64,000 bases of DNA, taken from NCBI GenBank assembly GCA_963930645.1, contig OZ005651.1, positions 327,698,527-327,762,526 of the forward strand, in the 5' to 3' direction. The DNA is from Salticus scenicus. Lineage: Eukaryota; Arthropoda; Arachnida; Araneae; Salticidae. Positions 45,960-57,979 of the stretch are shown here, one piece after another. Both the position numbers and the translations under genes were made by a program. Position 1 is the stretch's first letter; every line of letters starts with the position of its first letter. The notes beneath the pieces are model-generated. The model had not been told where the DNA came from, searched no databases, and saw nothing but the letters and a program-made list of their open reading frames with translations.

Positions 45960-47224
45960 TAATATTTTTGAAAAAGCAACAGCTCTCGCATTTTTTGAGA
46001 AAAATCTTCTCCAAAATATATGAAAACTTTTCATTTTTAAGTTGTTAATTTTTAACAGCGTACTAAGAATTACCATGCAGCGCTTTATAAATTTGGAATA
46101 AAATTAATAAGAACTAATTTTATAATCAATTATTTCACTGACAATCATTTTTTTAGCTTTTATTAGTTTCCTTTAATTTTCTCATACATGTCATTTATGA
46201 TATTGTCGTCATATATACTTTGAAAACTGATTTGGTTTTATAAAAAGAAAAAAAAAATCAAATTTAATTAATTTATTTTTAAAACAACTTTAAACTATAA
46301 TTTCATAAAAAAGAAATTCTTTTTTTTCTGTGATTAAAAAAAAGTTAAAGAATATTTTCGTCCAAACTCATTGTTGAATTATCGGTTTTTTTGTTTTTCA
46401 CTTTTTCCTAACAGCAGTTTATCTTCTAAGATTTGTTTTCATTAATTATAGAGCATATTCCTCTTTCTAAATTTCCAACAGAAATATAGAGATAATTTCG
46501 AATTTTTGTTTTTTAATTTTATTTATTCTTTAATATCAACATGTTCTCGAAAGTCAAAGTCAGAAAAATGATATCTAGGATATCTACGTTTCATCGATGT
46601 TTACACTTTTCTTTCATAAGAGATTGATTTGCTTTAAATGAGCAGTTTCGTCACCATAAAAATGAAATGATCATAACTTGTGAATGGTAATCGATATTCA
46701 CGTGACAAAGATAAATGTCTTCCATCTGACTTTCAGACTGAAAAACCACCTCTTTATTGCATCTCTTTTCCTTCTTTTTTTTTTTCCCCCACTTTGTAAT
46801 CTAAGGATAATAAGGTAACGCGAATATTGATTAAAACTCGCTTTAAATATTTCCGTATGTATTAACGAGTAAAATTATTTTATTGCAGCAGACTTTTAAT
46901 ATAGAATACGACAAGCTATTTGCTGCATGATTATGTATCTAACAGTTTTTAATGATAAATTTACATATAAAGCTATTGGTGTTAGTAACATTTAACATAT
47001 TTTGATTAAATTACGTATTTAGAAACCCATAATATAGACTACTAAAAAGTAATTTCCAAGAATAAAAAAACAGCATGTTTATAACATACGATAGTAACAG
47101 AATAAGATAAAGATTATCTTGCCTGTACTACAACTGATACTTTAGTTATAAAGTTAAGGAAAATTCAGGATTTAAAGTTTCATAATTAAGAGTTTTCTTT
47201 TGACTGTTTAGCTAAAAACCAGTA

Positions 47225-47695
47225 CACTGAGAAAAAAAAATATACCGCACTTCCTCTAGAATGAATAAGTGGCCATATTCTAAATCCCTTAACTAGAAAT
47301 ATAGATTTCCGAGCTACACGCATAAGGCACGCCAATAAACTGAATAGACGAAATTATCGAGAATTTCTAGTGTACACATTTCTAGATGGTGAAACAATAT
47401 TCTGAATACTCTAAATATTCTTAATCATTTGTATTGCGAGAAATTCTCGCTCGATTTTCTAGAATTTGGTAATAAACCAAGATTGCTGAAACCCGCCTCT
47501 TGTAGTCTCATTTATTTGCAGAGATTTTTAAATATCTCTGCCCTCGAGAATATAGGCAAACGTTCTAGAATTCTAATAGAGGCTTCTAGAACTCACTTTC
47601 CAAGGGTACTAGAATTTATAAAGATGACATGGAACTATTTTTTCTAGAGCCACAATTTAGATTCTATATGTCAGTTACAGAATTTTTTCTCTGTG
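47225..47695 (+). mobile_element. ~470-bp 'CACTGAGAAAAA' MITE, copy B
   Basis: The ends are CACTGAGAAAAA and TTTTTTCTCTGTG with TA outside both. It shares with copy A, reverse complemented, GGTGAAACAATATTCTGAAT, GCGAGAAATTCTCGCT and CTAGAGCCACAATTTAGATTC. A 72-residue ORF in it (47429) is fortuitous. Confidence 0.85.
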
Positions 47696-48131
47696 TATAG
47701 ACATTATAAAATGTTGAGAAAATTGAGAAATTTTGTAGTTTAAAGCAAATAAGGGCCTGATGTGCCTTTGGATGGATCGAATAAGACGAAACTCATATTA
47801 TAGAAATCAGGTACCTATCAATAGTGGTAGCTTAGCTTTAAGAAAAATTGTGCTCAATATTATTTTTTAGGATACCATCTTCAGTCTGCGCATGATGTCT
47901 AAATTTTGAATTATCTGCAATATTTTTGGGATTTTTGCGATACTTTTTATTTTCAAAATAAATGTTGTGTAATATTTACATGTTAAAAATTCTTTGAAAA
48001 AATAATGATAATTTTTTTACCGAAAATATTTTCGAAGAATTTCTTTCAAGTTAAAAATAAAGAAATGTCTGAAAATTTAAGCCACGCGTAGAAAATGATA
48101 ATATTGAATGAGTCGCAAGAAAAATAAAGTA

Positions 48132-48377
48132 CTATAAATCCACGTTACTTGGACTCTAGTGTGTTAGTTGAACCCAAAACGATAAAATGTATAAAGTCGC
48201 TCACAGCACGCGCTTAGTAAAATAATGGACGTATTTTGTATCCATATGTGGACAAACTAGGAAATACGTCCAGTACTTCCCTAAACAATACAAGGGATAA
48301 TTTTTAATTGTTTTTCCATTTTGGATTCAAAGAACTTCCTCCTCTCACCCTAAGGTCCAAGTAACTCGGTTTTACGG
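48132..48377. mobile_element. pogo-like MITE, TA-flanked
   Basis: The left end CTATAAATCCACGTTACTTGGACTCTAG pairs with the right end, reverse complement CCGTAAAACCGAGTTACTTGGACCTTAG; TA lies on both sides. An internal hairpin GGACGTATTT..AAATACGTCC is at 48228-48265. The 246-bp unit has no ORF. Confidence 0.75.
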
Positions 48378-48379
48378 TA

Positions 48380-48548
48380 TATTAGTTTTTGAAATCTATT
48401 TTTGTTACATTAATACTACCCAAAAATAATTTTTTCAATATAAATTTCGAAAAAAAAAAATCGTAAATCGCAAAATTTACCGATATTTTAAAATTTAGTT
48501 CATATGCGTACGCTGTAGATGATATAACATCCCCCCTCCCTCCCCTTT

Positions 48549-48581
<33 letters not shown>

Positions 48582-50760
48582 TTTTGCAAAAATGTTCATA
48601 GGCAAAATTCCGTAACTATTCATAAATACCCATTTTTGTTTTGATGGATAGATGAGATTTCTTTCTTTCTTTTTTTTTTTTTTTTTTTTAATTCACCCTA
48701 ATGTGCATTTTACTAAAGAATACAGAGGTCAGTCATGTAATTTTTTCTTGGAAGCAGCACGTATAGGAGAAGTAACACTTGTATAATTACATGTACACAA
48801 CTTTTTCCTGTGAATTATAACCGATAATTTACAATATAACAAGTTATATAATATTACGTTATAATAATGGTTTAAAAAAATATTTTGGCAAACATTTGTA
48901 AGTCAAATGCTTTGATCAAAAGTACCATATACAGGCTCAAAGTAAAGTGAAATGTGTTAATTTGAAACCAATAGATACATTTATTTCATACTTGTGCGTA
49001 AGGTTTCTTCTTTGTTGTTTGTATTATGAAGAAAATTGATATTATTCCAGAAATTGAAATCAAAGTTTCCCCGCTAAATTTCTGTCCGTACCACTTTGAA
49101 CTAATCTATAAAGTTCCAGAGTCAATATTCTGGCCAACAACAGCAAAGAACATTGAAGAAAATAAGTTATTGAATGTATAAGCTATCATTCCTTTTCTAT
49201 TTTACAAAAATGAGGATTCAATTAAATTTTCTTTTGAAGATTCTTTAATAATGTATGACTTTAACCAGACCAGCAAGTAAAAAGCTTTTTACTCTGAAAA
49301 GAGGCAAAACTTGGGGAAAGATCATTTTCTATTAATAATTCTTTCTAAAGGAAGATTTTTAATAACATTTTACAATTACTCAATGTACTAATAAAATTTT
49401 TAATGAATTAACTACCCTTACTTAGCTATACTAAGAAAAATACGGGATTCCATAAGTGAGGAATATTTTGTGGATGACTACAGCCCTATGTAAATAACTC
49501 TTTGTTCTTCTTTGGACTTTTTTAATTTTTTTCCCACGAAAGACAAGTGCATATTTTTGCCGTTAACCTTTATCATATTTTCCTACCTGTTGCTATGACA
49601 ACGACTATTTTCCTTTTTGGGGTAGATCTTTCTTTTTTATTTTCTACTTTTCCACGATAACGTGCTTGGTTTGCGTGGAAAATAAACAAACTTCCTTTTA
49701 TTTCTTTCTGGGCACACCCGGACCATACAGTGACTATTTTTATCTAGTTCATTTATCTTTTTTAGGTTTAGCCAGATTTCTATATGTTGTACTAATTCCA
49801 AAGCGCGAAAAATATGTAACGTGATTTTAAACTATAAATGTCAAATATATATAGATATATTTATTTATTTATTACATGTTACATTATTTTTATTTAGGAG
49901 TTTTTCGAAAAGCGTTAAGGAAACAAACCTACTAACAAACAAACAAAAAATGCATTTTTTTTTTTTTTTTAATTAAACCTTTTTAAATATCTCAAAAAAT
50001 TAAAAAAAAAAAAAAAAAAAATCAAAATATCTAGCGTATTTCAAGAGAAATAATCTGTTTTTTTCAGGCAAATGAACTTTTGAAAAGAAAGGAAGCACTT
50101 GCTAGATTCTAAAACCTGAGATATTTCGCTATCGAAAAACGTAAATGATGACGTAAGAAGTTGCTTATAAAAAATAATTTTAAATAAGTACCAAAAAAAA
50201 AAAAAATAGTTTTCTGAATATTTTTAAGGTAAAACAAATCGAATAATAATAATTAAAAAGAAAGTTTAAAAATTTTTGTTTTTAACAATAAATGAAAAAG
50301 TTAACTTCTTTTTGAAATTTATTTTGAAATTTAAATAAATTTCAAAAAGATAAAAAATATTCATATAAAATGAATAAATTAATTTTCTTTTTCAATAAAT
50401 ATCGCTGAATTCAAAACTTAATGCAGAAATCTGCTTAAAAATATATATATATATATATATGCAATTCTCTAAAATAAGCGGTGGATTAAAATTGTTAAGA
50501 TAAACAATGCAAATTTAATTGATTTCAACAAACAATGAGTAATTTATTATAGTAAAAGAAAAACTTTAAACTTCCTTGACAGAATCTAATAAAACTTTCG
50601 CTAAAGAATTTGAAACGAATACGGTTTTGCATGTTATGGAAAACTAAAAATAAAGAGCAGGAGAAAATAAACTGAATGATTTTACCTATAACGAGAAGTT
50701 TATTTGGAAAAAAATATACATCATGTCTGTCTAAACAGTGGCAATTCTTATAATATAAAA
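48380..50760. other. AT-rich stretch, homopolymers, no genes
   Basis: Long poly-A (48550-48579) and poly-T (48671-48689) runs and a TA run at 50440. Nothing coding. Confidence 0.6.
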
Positions 50761-50767
50761 TTAAATA

Positions 50768-51366
50768 TAGGGTGTCCAGAAAAGGACTTACTGATTTCAA
50801 AATTAAATATCTCGAAAAGAAAGTACAATAGAAGGAGGAGACAAACTGTATATTTATTACGACAGCTGTAAAAATTGGATACAGGAATTTTGAAAATAGT
50901 AACAAAAGTTGTCAACAGATGGCGCTGCAAATAATCCCAAAAAAGAGACCCTATATTAGACCCTATATTAAGTTCTCTATCCCAAAACAATTCCAAGGCA
51001 TTGGACGAGCATGAAGAGGCAATCTTCGCGGCATGTGATTCCATTTCCATTGACACACTACTGAGGGTGATAGCAAATTTTGTTGCTTGTTTACGCCACA
51101 TTTGCATGGCTAGTGGTGAACATTTTGTACAGATTTTGCGTTGATTCTATAGACTACTTGCGGAAGAACTGCTTTTGTTTTCCTTTCCATGACCCTGTAC
51201 AGTGTACAGCGCCATCTGCTGGCAACTTTTGTTACTATTTTTAAAATTCCTGTACCAAATATTTACAGCTTTCGTAATAAATATACAGTTTGTCTCATCC
51301 CTCTATTGTCCTTTGTTTTCGAGATATTTAATTTTGAAATCAGTAAGTTCTTTTCTAGACACCCTG
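50768..51366. mobile_element. 600-bp TIR element with ~165-bp arms, TA-flanked
   Basis: TAGGGTGTCCAGAAAAG at the left and CTTTTCTAGACACCCTG-type sequence at the right are inverted ends with TA outside (50766-50767, 51367-51368). The pairing runs on through TTTCAAAATTAAATATCTCGAAAA, GACAAACTGTATATTTATTACGA and AGATGGCGCTG. ORFs on both strands here come from the arms. It resembles arthropod mariner-type 'CAGGGTGTCC' elements. Confidence 0.8.
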
Positions 51367-51580
51367 TATAGGCTTACGATTAAAATAACGAGTCATTCGT
51401 CTTTCTATAAATCTAACAAACACAACATAGTTTTCATTTAAATTTAGTTTTATATAAATATAGCTTAAATTAAATTCTTTTTATGTAAGTTTTACACATC
51501 CTGAAGGATTTACTGCTGTATTTATCTATGCTACTGAATTTCTTTTGTATATGAAATATTATATATAATTCCTGCTTTAA

Positions 51581-51600
51581 GGGGGTATTCTGGTTTAGAA
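51581..51600 (+). repeat. Left TIR of the Mutator-like element
   Basis: The 20-bp inverted repeat GGGGGTATTCTGGTTTAGAA is preceded by TTAA. Its partner is at 54561-54580. Confidence 0.93.
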
Positions 51601-51614
51601 ATTGAAAAAAATCG

Positions 51615-51646
<32 letters not shown>

Positions 51647-52224
51647 TATTTTCATAGCATAACCCTTTAAAGATATGTTCCTAAAAGGATTTTTCGAAAT
51701 TCGAATTATTTTCGGAGTTACAGCTCATTTTGTGACGCGCCAACAAAGCCGGTCGGCAGCGCGGCCAGAGCGCCAGCGAATAGAATATTTTGAAATTTTC
51801 CGCTTTTTAAAATGTTTAAAGACTACATTCTTGCATCTTCCAGCATCGAAATTATAGAATTATACAATTTCTTTTCGAACAGCGTTTGATAAATGAGCTG
51901 GCATGGTGAACCTTGCAGCAGCAACAATCAAAGTCTTATCTTATTTTAAAGTGTGCGTGACCTACTTTCTGCTGATAGTGTGAAAATTTGCATGTTACAA
52001 ATTTCTCGCGTTAGCTTAGCCAATCGAATTGCCTCATTCTTATCGCGGACGCGCTTTAACTACTCGAGACCTGGGTAATGTTTCTTACGGATTTTGTTTA
52101 AATAAATTTATACTACGTGTTCTAGTTTAGTTTCAATCACCACACCGTACAGACGTAAGTTCTCTATAAATAGTGAAGTGACAAAATATATTTCTAGTGC
52201 AAAAAATAAATTAATCAGTGTAAA

Positions 52225-53953
52225 ATGGACAGAAAATATAGTCGACGTACAAGTTTTCGTGCCTGTAGAACGAGAAAAAGGAAACCTCCACCTAATCGGG
52301 GTCCCAGGAAGTCGGATACGAGTGCTTCTGCAGCTAAACTACACAAGTCGACAACAGAAGATGTTATTATTGAAAATGCTTATGGGTATTGTATCTTAGA
52401 ATTTTTTTTCAGTTTTCGCGTCTTTATCTTTAGTAATTGTGTGTGCGACATGTAAAAAAAGTATAAAATTTTCGCGAACTGCACCTCTTGGAGTAGGATT
52501 CAAGATCACATTGAAGTGTAGTTGTCCAGATGTACATTATATTGACTCTTCACCATTTATAAATAAAGCTTATGAAATAAACCGTAGACTAGTTGTTGTA
52601 ATGAGATTTTTAGGTGTTGGGAGAGAAGGTATAAATATACTTTGTAGCATGATGGATATTTGTCAGGGGCTGTCAATATCTATGTGTTATCTTTGTATGG
52701 AACATTTATATAAGGCTGCATCCTCAGTATACGAGTCTGTAATTTCAAAAGCTGTTGAAGAGGAAAAAGAATTGACGAAAGAGCATGAACTGCATGCAGA
52801 TCCCACACATCTTACTGTGTCAGGTGATGGGACCTGGAAAAAGCGCGGTTTCAACTCACTGTTTGGAGTTACTACACTTATTGGAAAATACAGTAAAAAG
52901 GTACTTGATACTGTCGTAAAATCAAACTTCTGCCAAGGTTGTAATTTATGGAAAGGTAAGAAAAATTCAGACATTGAAGCTTATAATGATTGGTATGAAG
53001 AGCATCAAGACATGTGTACCATCAACCATAAAGGAAGTGCCGGGAAAATGGAAGTGGATTCTGTAATTGAAATGTTCAGTTGTTCGGAGGAAAAACACGG
53101 GGTAAAGTTTGTAAAGTATATCGGAGACGGTGACTCTAAAACATTCAATGGGATTCTTAATATTGACCCATACAAGGGTAAGCCTATAGTCATCAAAAAA
53201 GAGTGTGTGGGTCATGTCCATTAGAGGATGGGGGCCCGTTTGCGAAAAGCAAAAAAAAAATAATACTGGTATTGGTGGTAAAGGTCCCGGAAAGTTGACA
53301 GATAAAGAGCTCAGTCTTTATTATGGCTTAGCCATTTGAAGAAATCCAGAGTCCGTAGAAAATATGCAAAATGAGGTATGGGCTACTTATTTTCATAAAA
53401 TTTCTACGGACTCTAATCCACAACATCACTTTTGTCCACAGGGTTCATCAAGCTGGTGTAAGTGGCGGGTCGCTGAAGCTGAAGGTACTCTCGATGAATT
53501 TCAACATGAAAACCCTCCGTTAACTGAAGCTGTTCAAAAAGTTATAAAACCAATCTACGAGGACTTATCTTCAGAAAGCTGGTGGAAAGGTGCTTGGGCT
53601 CTGAAACTCAAAATAACAACGAATCTTTAAATTCGCTCATCTGGACTTTCGCACCCAAGCATATCCATGCTGGTACCCATACAATAGAAATTGCTAATTT
53701 TACTGCGGTATGTATATTTAATGAACGGTTTTTACCAGTTTTAAAGATTATGTCAAAAATGGGAATAACAATTGGGCCAGAATCCTCCGCGTTCGTTAAT
53801 AGACGCAATCAAGTCCGAATTAACAGGTCCAAGGTACGAGCTTCTGAGGCTTCCAAGGAAGCTAGAACTGCTAGATCATCTGAAAGGTCGTCTTTAAACA
53901 TGACATTTGAAGTGGAGGAAGGTTCTTTGTATGGAGCAGGAATCGCTGATTAA
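52225..53953 (+). pseudogene. Mutator-like transposase (spider-type), frameshifted
   Basis: This encodes a DDE transposase that would cut and paste the surrounding TIR element. The ATG at 52225 opens a basic N-terminus rich in Arg, Lys and Pro. A CATC (C-x2-C) and CSC zinc-ligand-like cluster follows. SGDGTWKKRG carries the first catalytic Asp (codon 52826), IGDGDSKTF the second (53126), and QNNNESLNSLIW the Glu (53621). Between the two Asp blocks a C-x2-C (CQGC) and a C-x3-H (CTINH) look like a zinc-binding insert. The protein ends YGAGIAD. It is broken in five places: a frame change in an 8-T run (52402-52409), TAG at 53222, a frame change in a 10-A run (53251-53260), TGA at 53337, and a frame change near 53578. 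The two homopolymer shifts could be assembly errors; the stops and the third shift probably are not. All catalytic residues survive. The family match is from memory of arthropod Mutator-like proteins. Confidence 0.9.
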
Positions 53954-54560
53954 AAAAAAGTAAGTATAACAAGCCGTTAAGCGACTCCGGTTGCGCGCGA
54001 CTTGTCCTCAAACTTTAAACGCGTTTTTCTCGGAACTACATTTTCAGAAACGGTGTGCATGATATCTCAAGTTCTACTCAACCGATTCACTTGAAATTTA
54101 ATACAGATCTTCTTTATACATTATAGTATCGCACTACCAAGAGTTATTTTTTTAAATTTTCTTTTTTATGTTTTTAAAAAATTCCGAACGGCCAAAAAAC
54201 AGGGAATAAACGAAACGTATTTTTCAAAACACCGCCATTTTGTGAGATTTTTTTTTTTTTAATCCTCTTTTAGTGCGATAACTATATCCTTCCTCTTCAA
54301 GGATTATTAATGGTTTTCCATTTCAGGTCACCGGAAGGACTAATATCCTGCACACTAGGACACGCCATTTTTTCAACAGTCCTCACTTTGCCGGCCTGCA
54401 GTTTTTTGAAATTTGATTTTTTTTTTTTTTTAATATTATGCATGTTTTGTATTCTTTAAATATCATTAAAAAACTTATAAAAAAATGGATACTAAAATAT
54501 TTATTTTTTTATTTATTTATTTATTTTTATCGACTCCAGAAAAACACCTAAAATTTGAGC

Positions 54561-54580
54561 TTCTAAACCAGAATACCCCC
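54561..54580 (-). repeat. Right TIR of the Mutator-like element
   Basis: This is the exact reverse complement of the left TIR and is followed by TTAA. Confidence 0.93.
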
Positions 54581-54941
54581 TTAAGTTTATATTTACCTTC
54601 AATTTATATTTGAACGTATCCTTTTTATTATAATTTTGATTTTATACATATATATTTTATAAAAATAAATTTTAAGATAATAAAGGATGGTATTAGGGTG
54701 ACAAAGTATTTACCATCATTTTCTGCATATAATTCGTGTGTTATACACTTTAAAAACCTTATTTTTCATCTAATGCAAAGCGCATTATTTGCAATTTTTT
54801 TTCTACGCCACTTTGAAAATGTCAGCAATAATTTTCTTGCGAAAATATTTTTGTAAAGAAATATAGTACTTATATAATCTAGAATGACGTTTCGATATCT
54901 TAATTTAGTAGCTTTCTACATCAATGCAAATCAAAGAAGAT

Positions 54942-55400
54942 TCTCTGAGGGAAAAAAAATGTATCGCCTTCATCTAGAATGAATAGGTAGTCATTCTCTG
55001 AATCCCTAAACCAGTAATATAAATTTTCGAGTTATGCGTATATGGTAAACAAGTAAGCTGAATAGACGAAATGATAGTGAATTTCTAGTCTATACTTTTC
55101 TAGATGACAAAGAGATACACTATATTTTGAACCCTTTGAATTGCTAGAAATTCTTTCTTTGATATCTAGAATTGATTCATAAACTAGAATTATAATTATT
55201 AAATCTCGCCTCTTGTGTTCGCATTTATCAGCAAAGATTTTTATATAAGTTTGACCATGATAATATAGAAAAAAGCTCTAAAATTTTAATTGGGCTGTCT
55301 AGAACTAGCTAGCAAAGAATTTATAAGGATGACATTGAACTATTTTTACTAGAGCCACAAATCGTTTTCTGGATGTCACTCGCAGAAACATTTTGCAGCG
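54942..55400 (+). mobile_element. 'CACTGAGAAAAA' MITE, copy C, diverged
   Basis: It starts TCTGAGGGAAAAAAAATGTATCGCC and ends near TCGCAGAAACATTTTGCAGCG. Internal blocks ATCTAGAATGAATAGGTAGTCATTC, CTGAATAGACGAAATGA and ACTAGAGCCACAAATCG match copy B in order. The termini are decayed. Confidence 0.75.
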
Positions 55401-55734
55401 TTGGTAGCATCCATGATAGCCAAACGATATTAAAACTAAGAGAAATTAATCCTGTAATTTTAAAGATTCTGAATTTCTATATACTTCATTTAAATATAAG
55501 TTATAAAGAAAAAGAAATCACTTTATAATTTATATGAAATAAATAATTAAATATTTATATAAAGTAACTATTTTATAAATAATATTAAAATATGAGTAAT
55601 AAATTCATTAGATTTATTAATTTTTCGATACTTGTTGAGTTTAACGTACTCTTAATATTTTACATAAGTACAGAATTTATTCTTATTGTGCAATTAAATG
55701 TCTTAGCCCCAAATTTTCAACATTTTATATGCGT

Positions 55735-56050
55735 ACTTTTTTTTTTTTTTTTTTGTCGTTGTTGTTGTTTAAAGCAGGTTTTATTTTTATTATTATTATT
55801 TTTATTATTATTATTATTATTATTATTTTTTAAGCTTAAACCAGGTTTTTATTAGTATATAGTTCCCAGTCACACTATACATATTTATAAATAAAATGTC
55901 CACTTTAAAAATTAATTTATACTCAAATATTAATTATTACTTCATCGAAAAATAACTTAAATTAATAATAATAAACAGGGATGATTTTTTTTTTTTTTTT
56001 TTTTTTTTTTATTATTACTTTTTTTTTTTTTTTTTTTTTTTCTGGCAGGT
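55735..56050. repeat. Poly-T and (TTA)n tracts
   Basis: Runs of T up to ~26 and a (TTA/ATT)n stretch at 55780-55830. They generate a low-complexity Leu/Phe ORF that is not a gene. Confidence 0.93.
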
Positions 56051-57551
56051 TTAATTTTTTTTCTGTAATAATGTACAAGAAACAAAGTTTGTGCTTTGTA
56101 AATCAAAGTTTTTCATTCTTTTGATATGGAGTTATTGTTACTTCATGTAATTAAATTAAGGTTTCACTTCCATATTCTTTTTTTTTTGTCTTAAAAAATA
56201 AAGTAATAAAATAATTTAATATTGTAATGTGCCACCCAAATTCTGATATTTTGTTTAAATGTTTATCTTTTGCATAAAATTTTATTTACTTATTTATTTA
56301 TTTATTTTACACTTTTGCCAATCTCGTTCTTGAATAAAGAACTGTTATATCAAAGTGCATTAAATTTTATTATAATTAAAATCTTTTATATTCAAAACTT
56401 CCACAATTGTGACATTTTAAGAAACAGTAAAACACATTTAAATTATGATTTTTATTAAAATGATGCAAATGATAATAGTAATTTATATAGATATATATTA
56501 GAATGAATGTTAAACAAAACACGCCTTATATTTATCCTGCAATTTAATGACAACAAATAAACTTAATAACAACAAAATTCTTAATTTAATTTTAAGAACT
56601 TAAAAAAAAAAAAAAAAAAAAAAACCTAATGCCATAAAAAAGATTTATAGAAAAAAAATTAAGAAAAAATTATAATTTTGGATTGTGTAAGGAATATTAC
56701 AATCCACTGAAAATTCTGTATTGAATGAATTTTATTTTAATATTTAAAATAACGTTACAAGTTTTATAGATTTTTCCAAACAAATTTTCTACAAAATTTT
56801 AACTGTACAACCCTACATTGAATGTAGAATGTTTTGCTGTTGGAATTATTTCAATATTTATATATTAAAATTAATAATGTTATCTTGTTGATTTTACTAG
56901 CATTATAGAGCTGTTACAATTTAATAAAATAATTCACAAAGAAGTCCTTGAATGGAGAACTTTTTGCATGAAATTTCGAAATCAAAGGTAATAAATTGTT
57001 TTTAAAAAAGAAAAAAAAACTGCCTGGATAAATTTCAGTGCTGCTTCTTTTTTATTTCATAATTCAAAATCAGTATATCTCACCTTTGGATTTAACATAT
57101 AGATAAGAATATGGGCTTTTATTAATTTTAATTACCATGTTATGGCAAATATCCAGTTTTTTAAAGACCACTTTATTGAGTTTTGAATTAAACTCAAAAA
57201 AGGAGAGCAACCTTTTCAATTATACAATTTGTACCTTATATATCCTGTCTAAAATAAATTGGTCTTCCGTTGTTATTATTTTTTATTAACTGCATTTATA
57301 TAGCCTTTCATCCTTTTCTTTTATCATTTTTAAGCTCATTAAAATAGTCATTTTTCTTCTTCAAGTTTCAGAGCACTTTTTTACCTTCTACATATAAGAA
57401 CTTTTCACACAGCCAGTCACATAAATAAAACCTTCTCTGAAGCAAGGTTATAACTGAAATCAATTGAATTAAAAATAAAAGTCGTTTACATAAAAATAAT
57501 TTAGAAAAATCAATCAAATAAAGGCATTAGAATAAAAATTTTGAATTTTTT

Positions 57552-57975
57552 TGCAAAGAAAAAATAAATTTTCTGGATCACTAAACTTGAAATATAGATT
57601 TACGAGTTATGCGTATAAAATAAACAAATTAACTGAACAGATGAAATTATATTTCTTGTCTATGGTTTTGTAGAGGGTGAAACAATATTATGAATCCTTT
57701 CTATAGCGAGAAGTTCTCATTTGATTTCTTAGAATTGGGACATAAACCAAAATTATAGATACTAGAACTCATCTCTTGTGTTCGTATTCATGTGCATAGA
57801 TTTTAAATAGGTTTGATCATGATAATATAAGAAAATGCTCTAGAATTATAATAGTGGTCTATCGAACTCGCAATCAAATGGAATTAGAATTTATAAGGAT
57901 GACATGGAACTATTTTTATCAGAACGACAATTTATTTTCTAGATATCTGTCACAGATTTTTTTTTTCTCAGTTTA
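57552..57975 (+). mobile_element. 'CACTGAGAAAAA' MITE, copy D, diverged
   Basis: Blocks GAAATATAGATTTACGAGTTATGCGTATA, GGTGAAACAATATTATGAAT, GATGACATGGAACTATTTTT and the end TTTTTCTCAGTTTA match copy B. The left end is truncated or decayed. Confidence 0.72.
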
Positions 57976-57979
57976 TGGT

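Larger units (their letters stand above)
51577..54584 (+). mobile_element. Mutator-like DNA transposon, full length but inactive
   Basis: The element is bounded by a perfect 20-bp terminal inverted repeat, GGGGGTATTCTGGTTTAGAA at 51581-51600 with its reverse complement at 54561-54580. Between the ends lies one transposase gene on the + strand with about 620 bp of 5' and 610 bp of 3' non-coding sequence. TTAA sits immediately outside the GGGGG on both sides. TTAA is its own complement, so it can be read either as a 4-bp target duplication or as the outermost 4 bp of a 24-bp TIR. I see no 8-9 bp direct repeat of the kind typical for Mutator elements: the left flank reads ATTCCTGCT and the right GTTTATATT. 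The inner sides of both TIRs run into T-rich tracts. Element identity rests on TIR pairing plus the encoded transposase, so it is secure. Confidence 0.92.

Noticed and set aside
50525..51107. Two overlapping ORFs (126 and 119 residues) on the - strand
   Set aside because: They derive from the arms of the 600-bp TIR element, and mirror ORFs occur in the other arm.
51577..54584. piggyBac assignment from the TTAA flanks
   Set aside because: The encoded protein has Mutator-like blocks (SGDGTW, IGDGDSKTF, NNNESLNS) and not piggyBac motifs.
55592..55855. 87-residue Leu/Phe-rich ORF resembling a membrane protein
   Set aside because: The hydrophobic stretch is translation of poly-T and TTA repeats.
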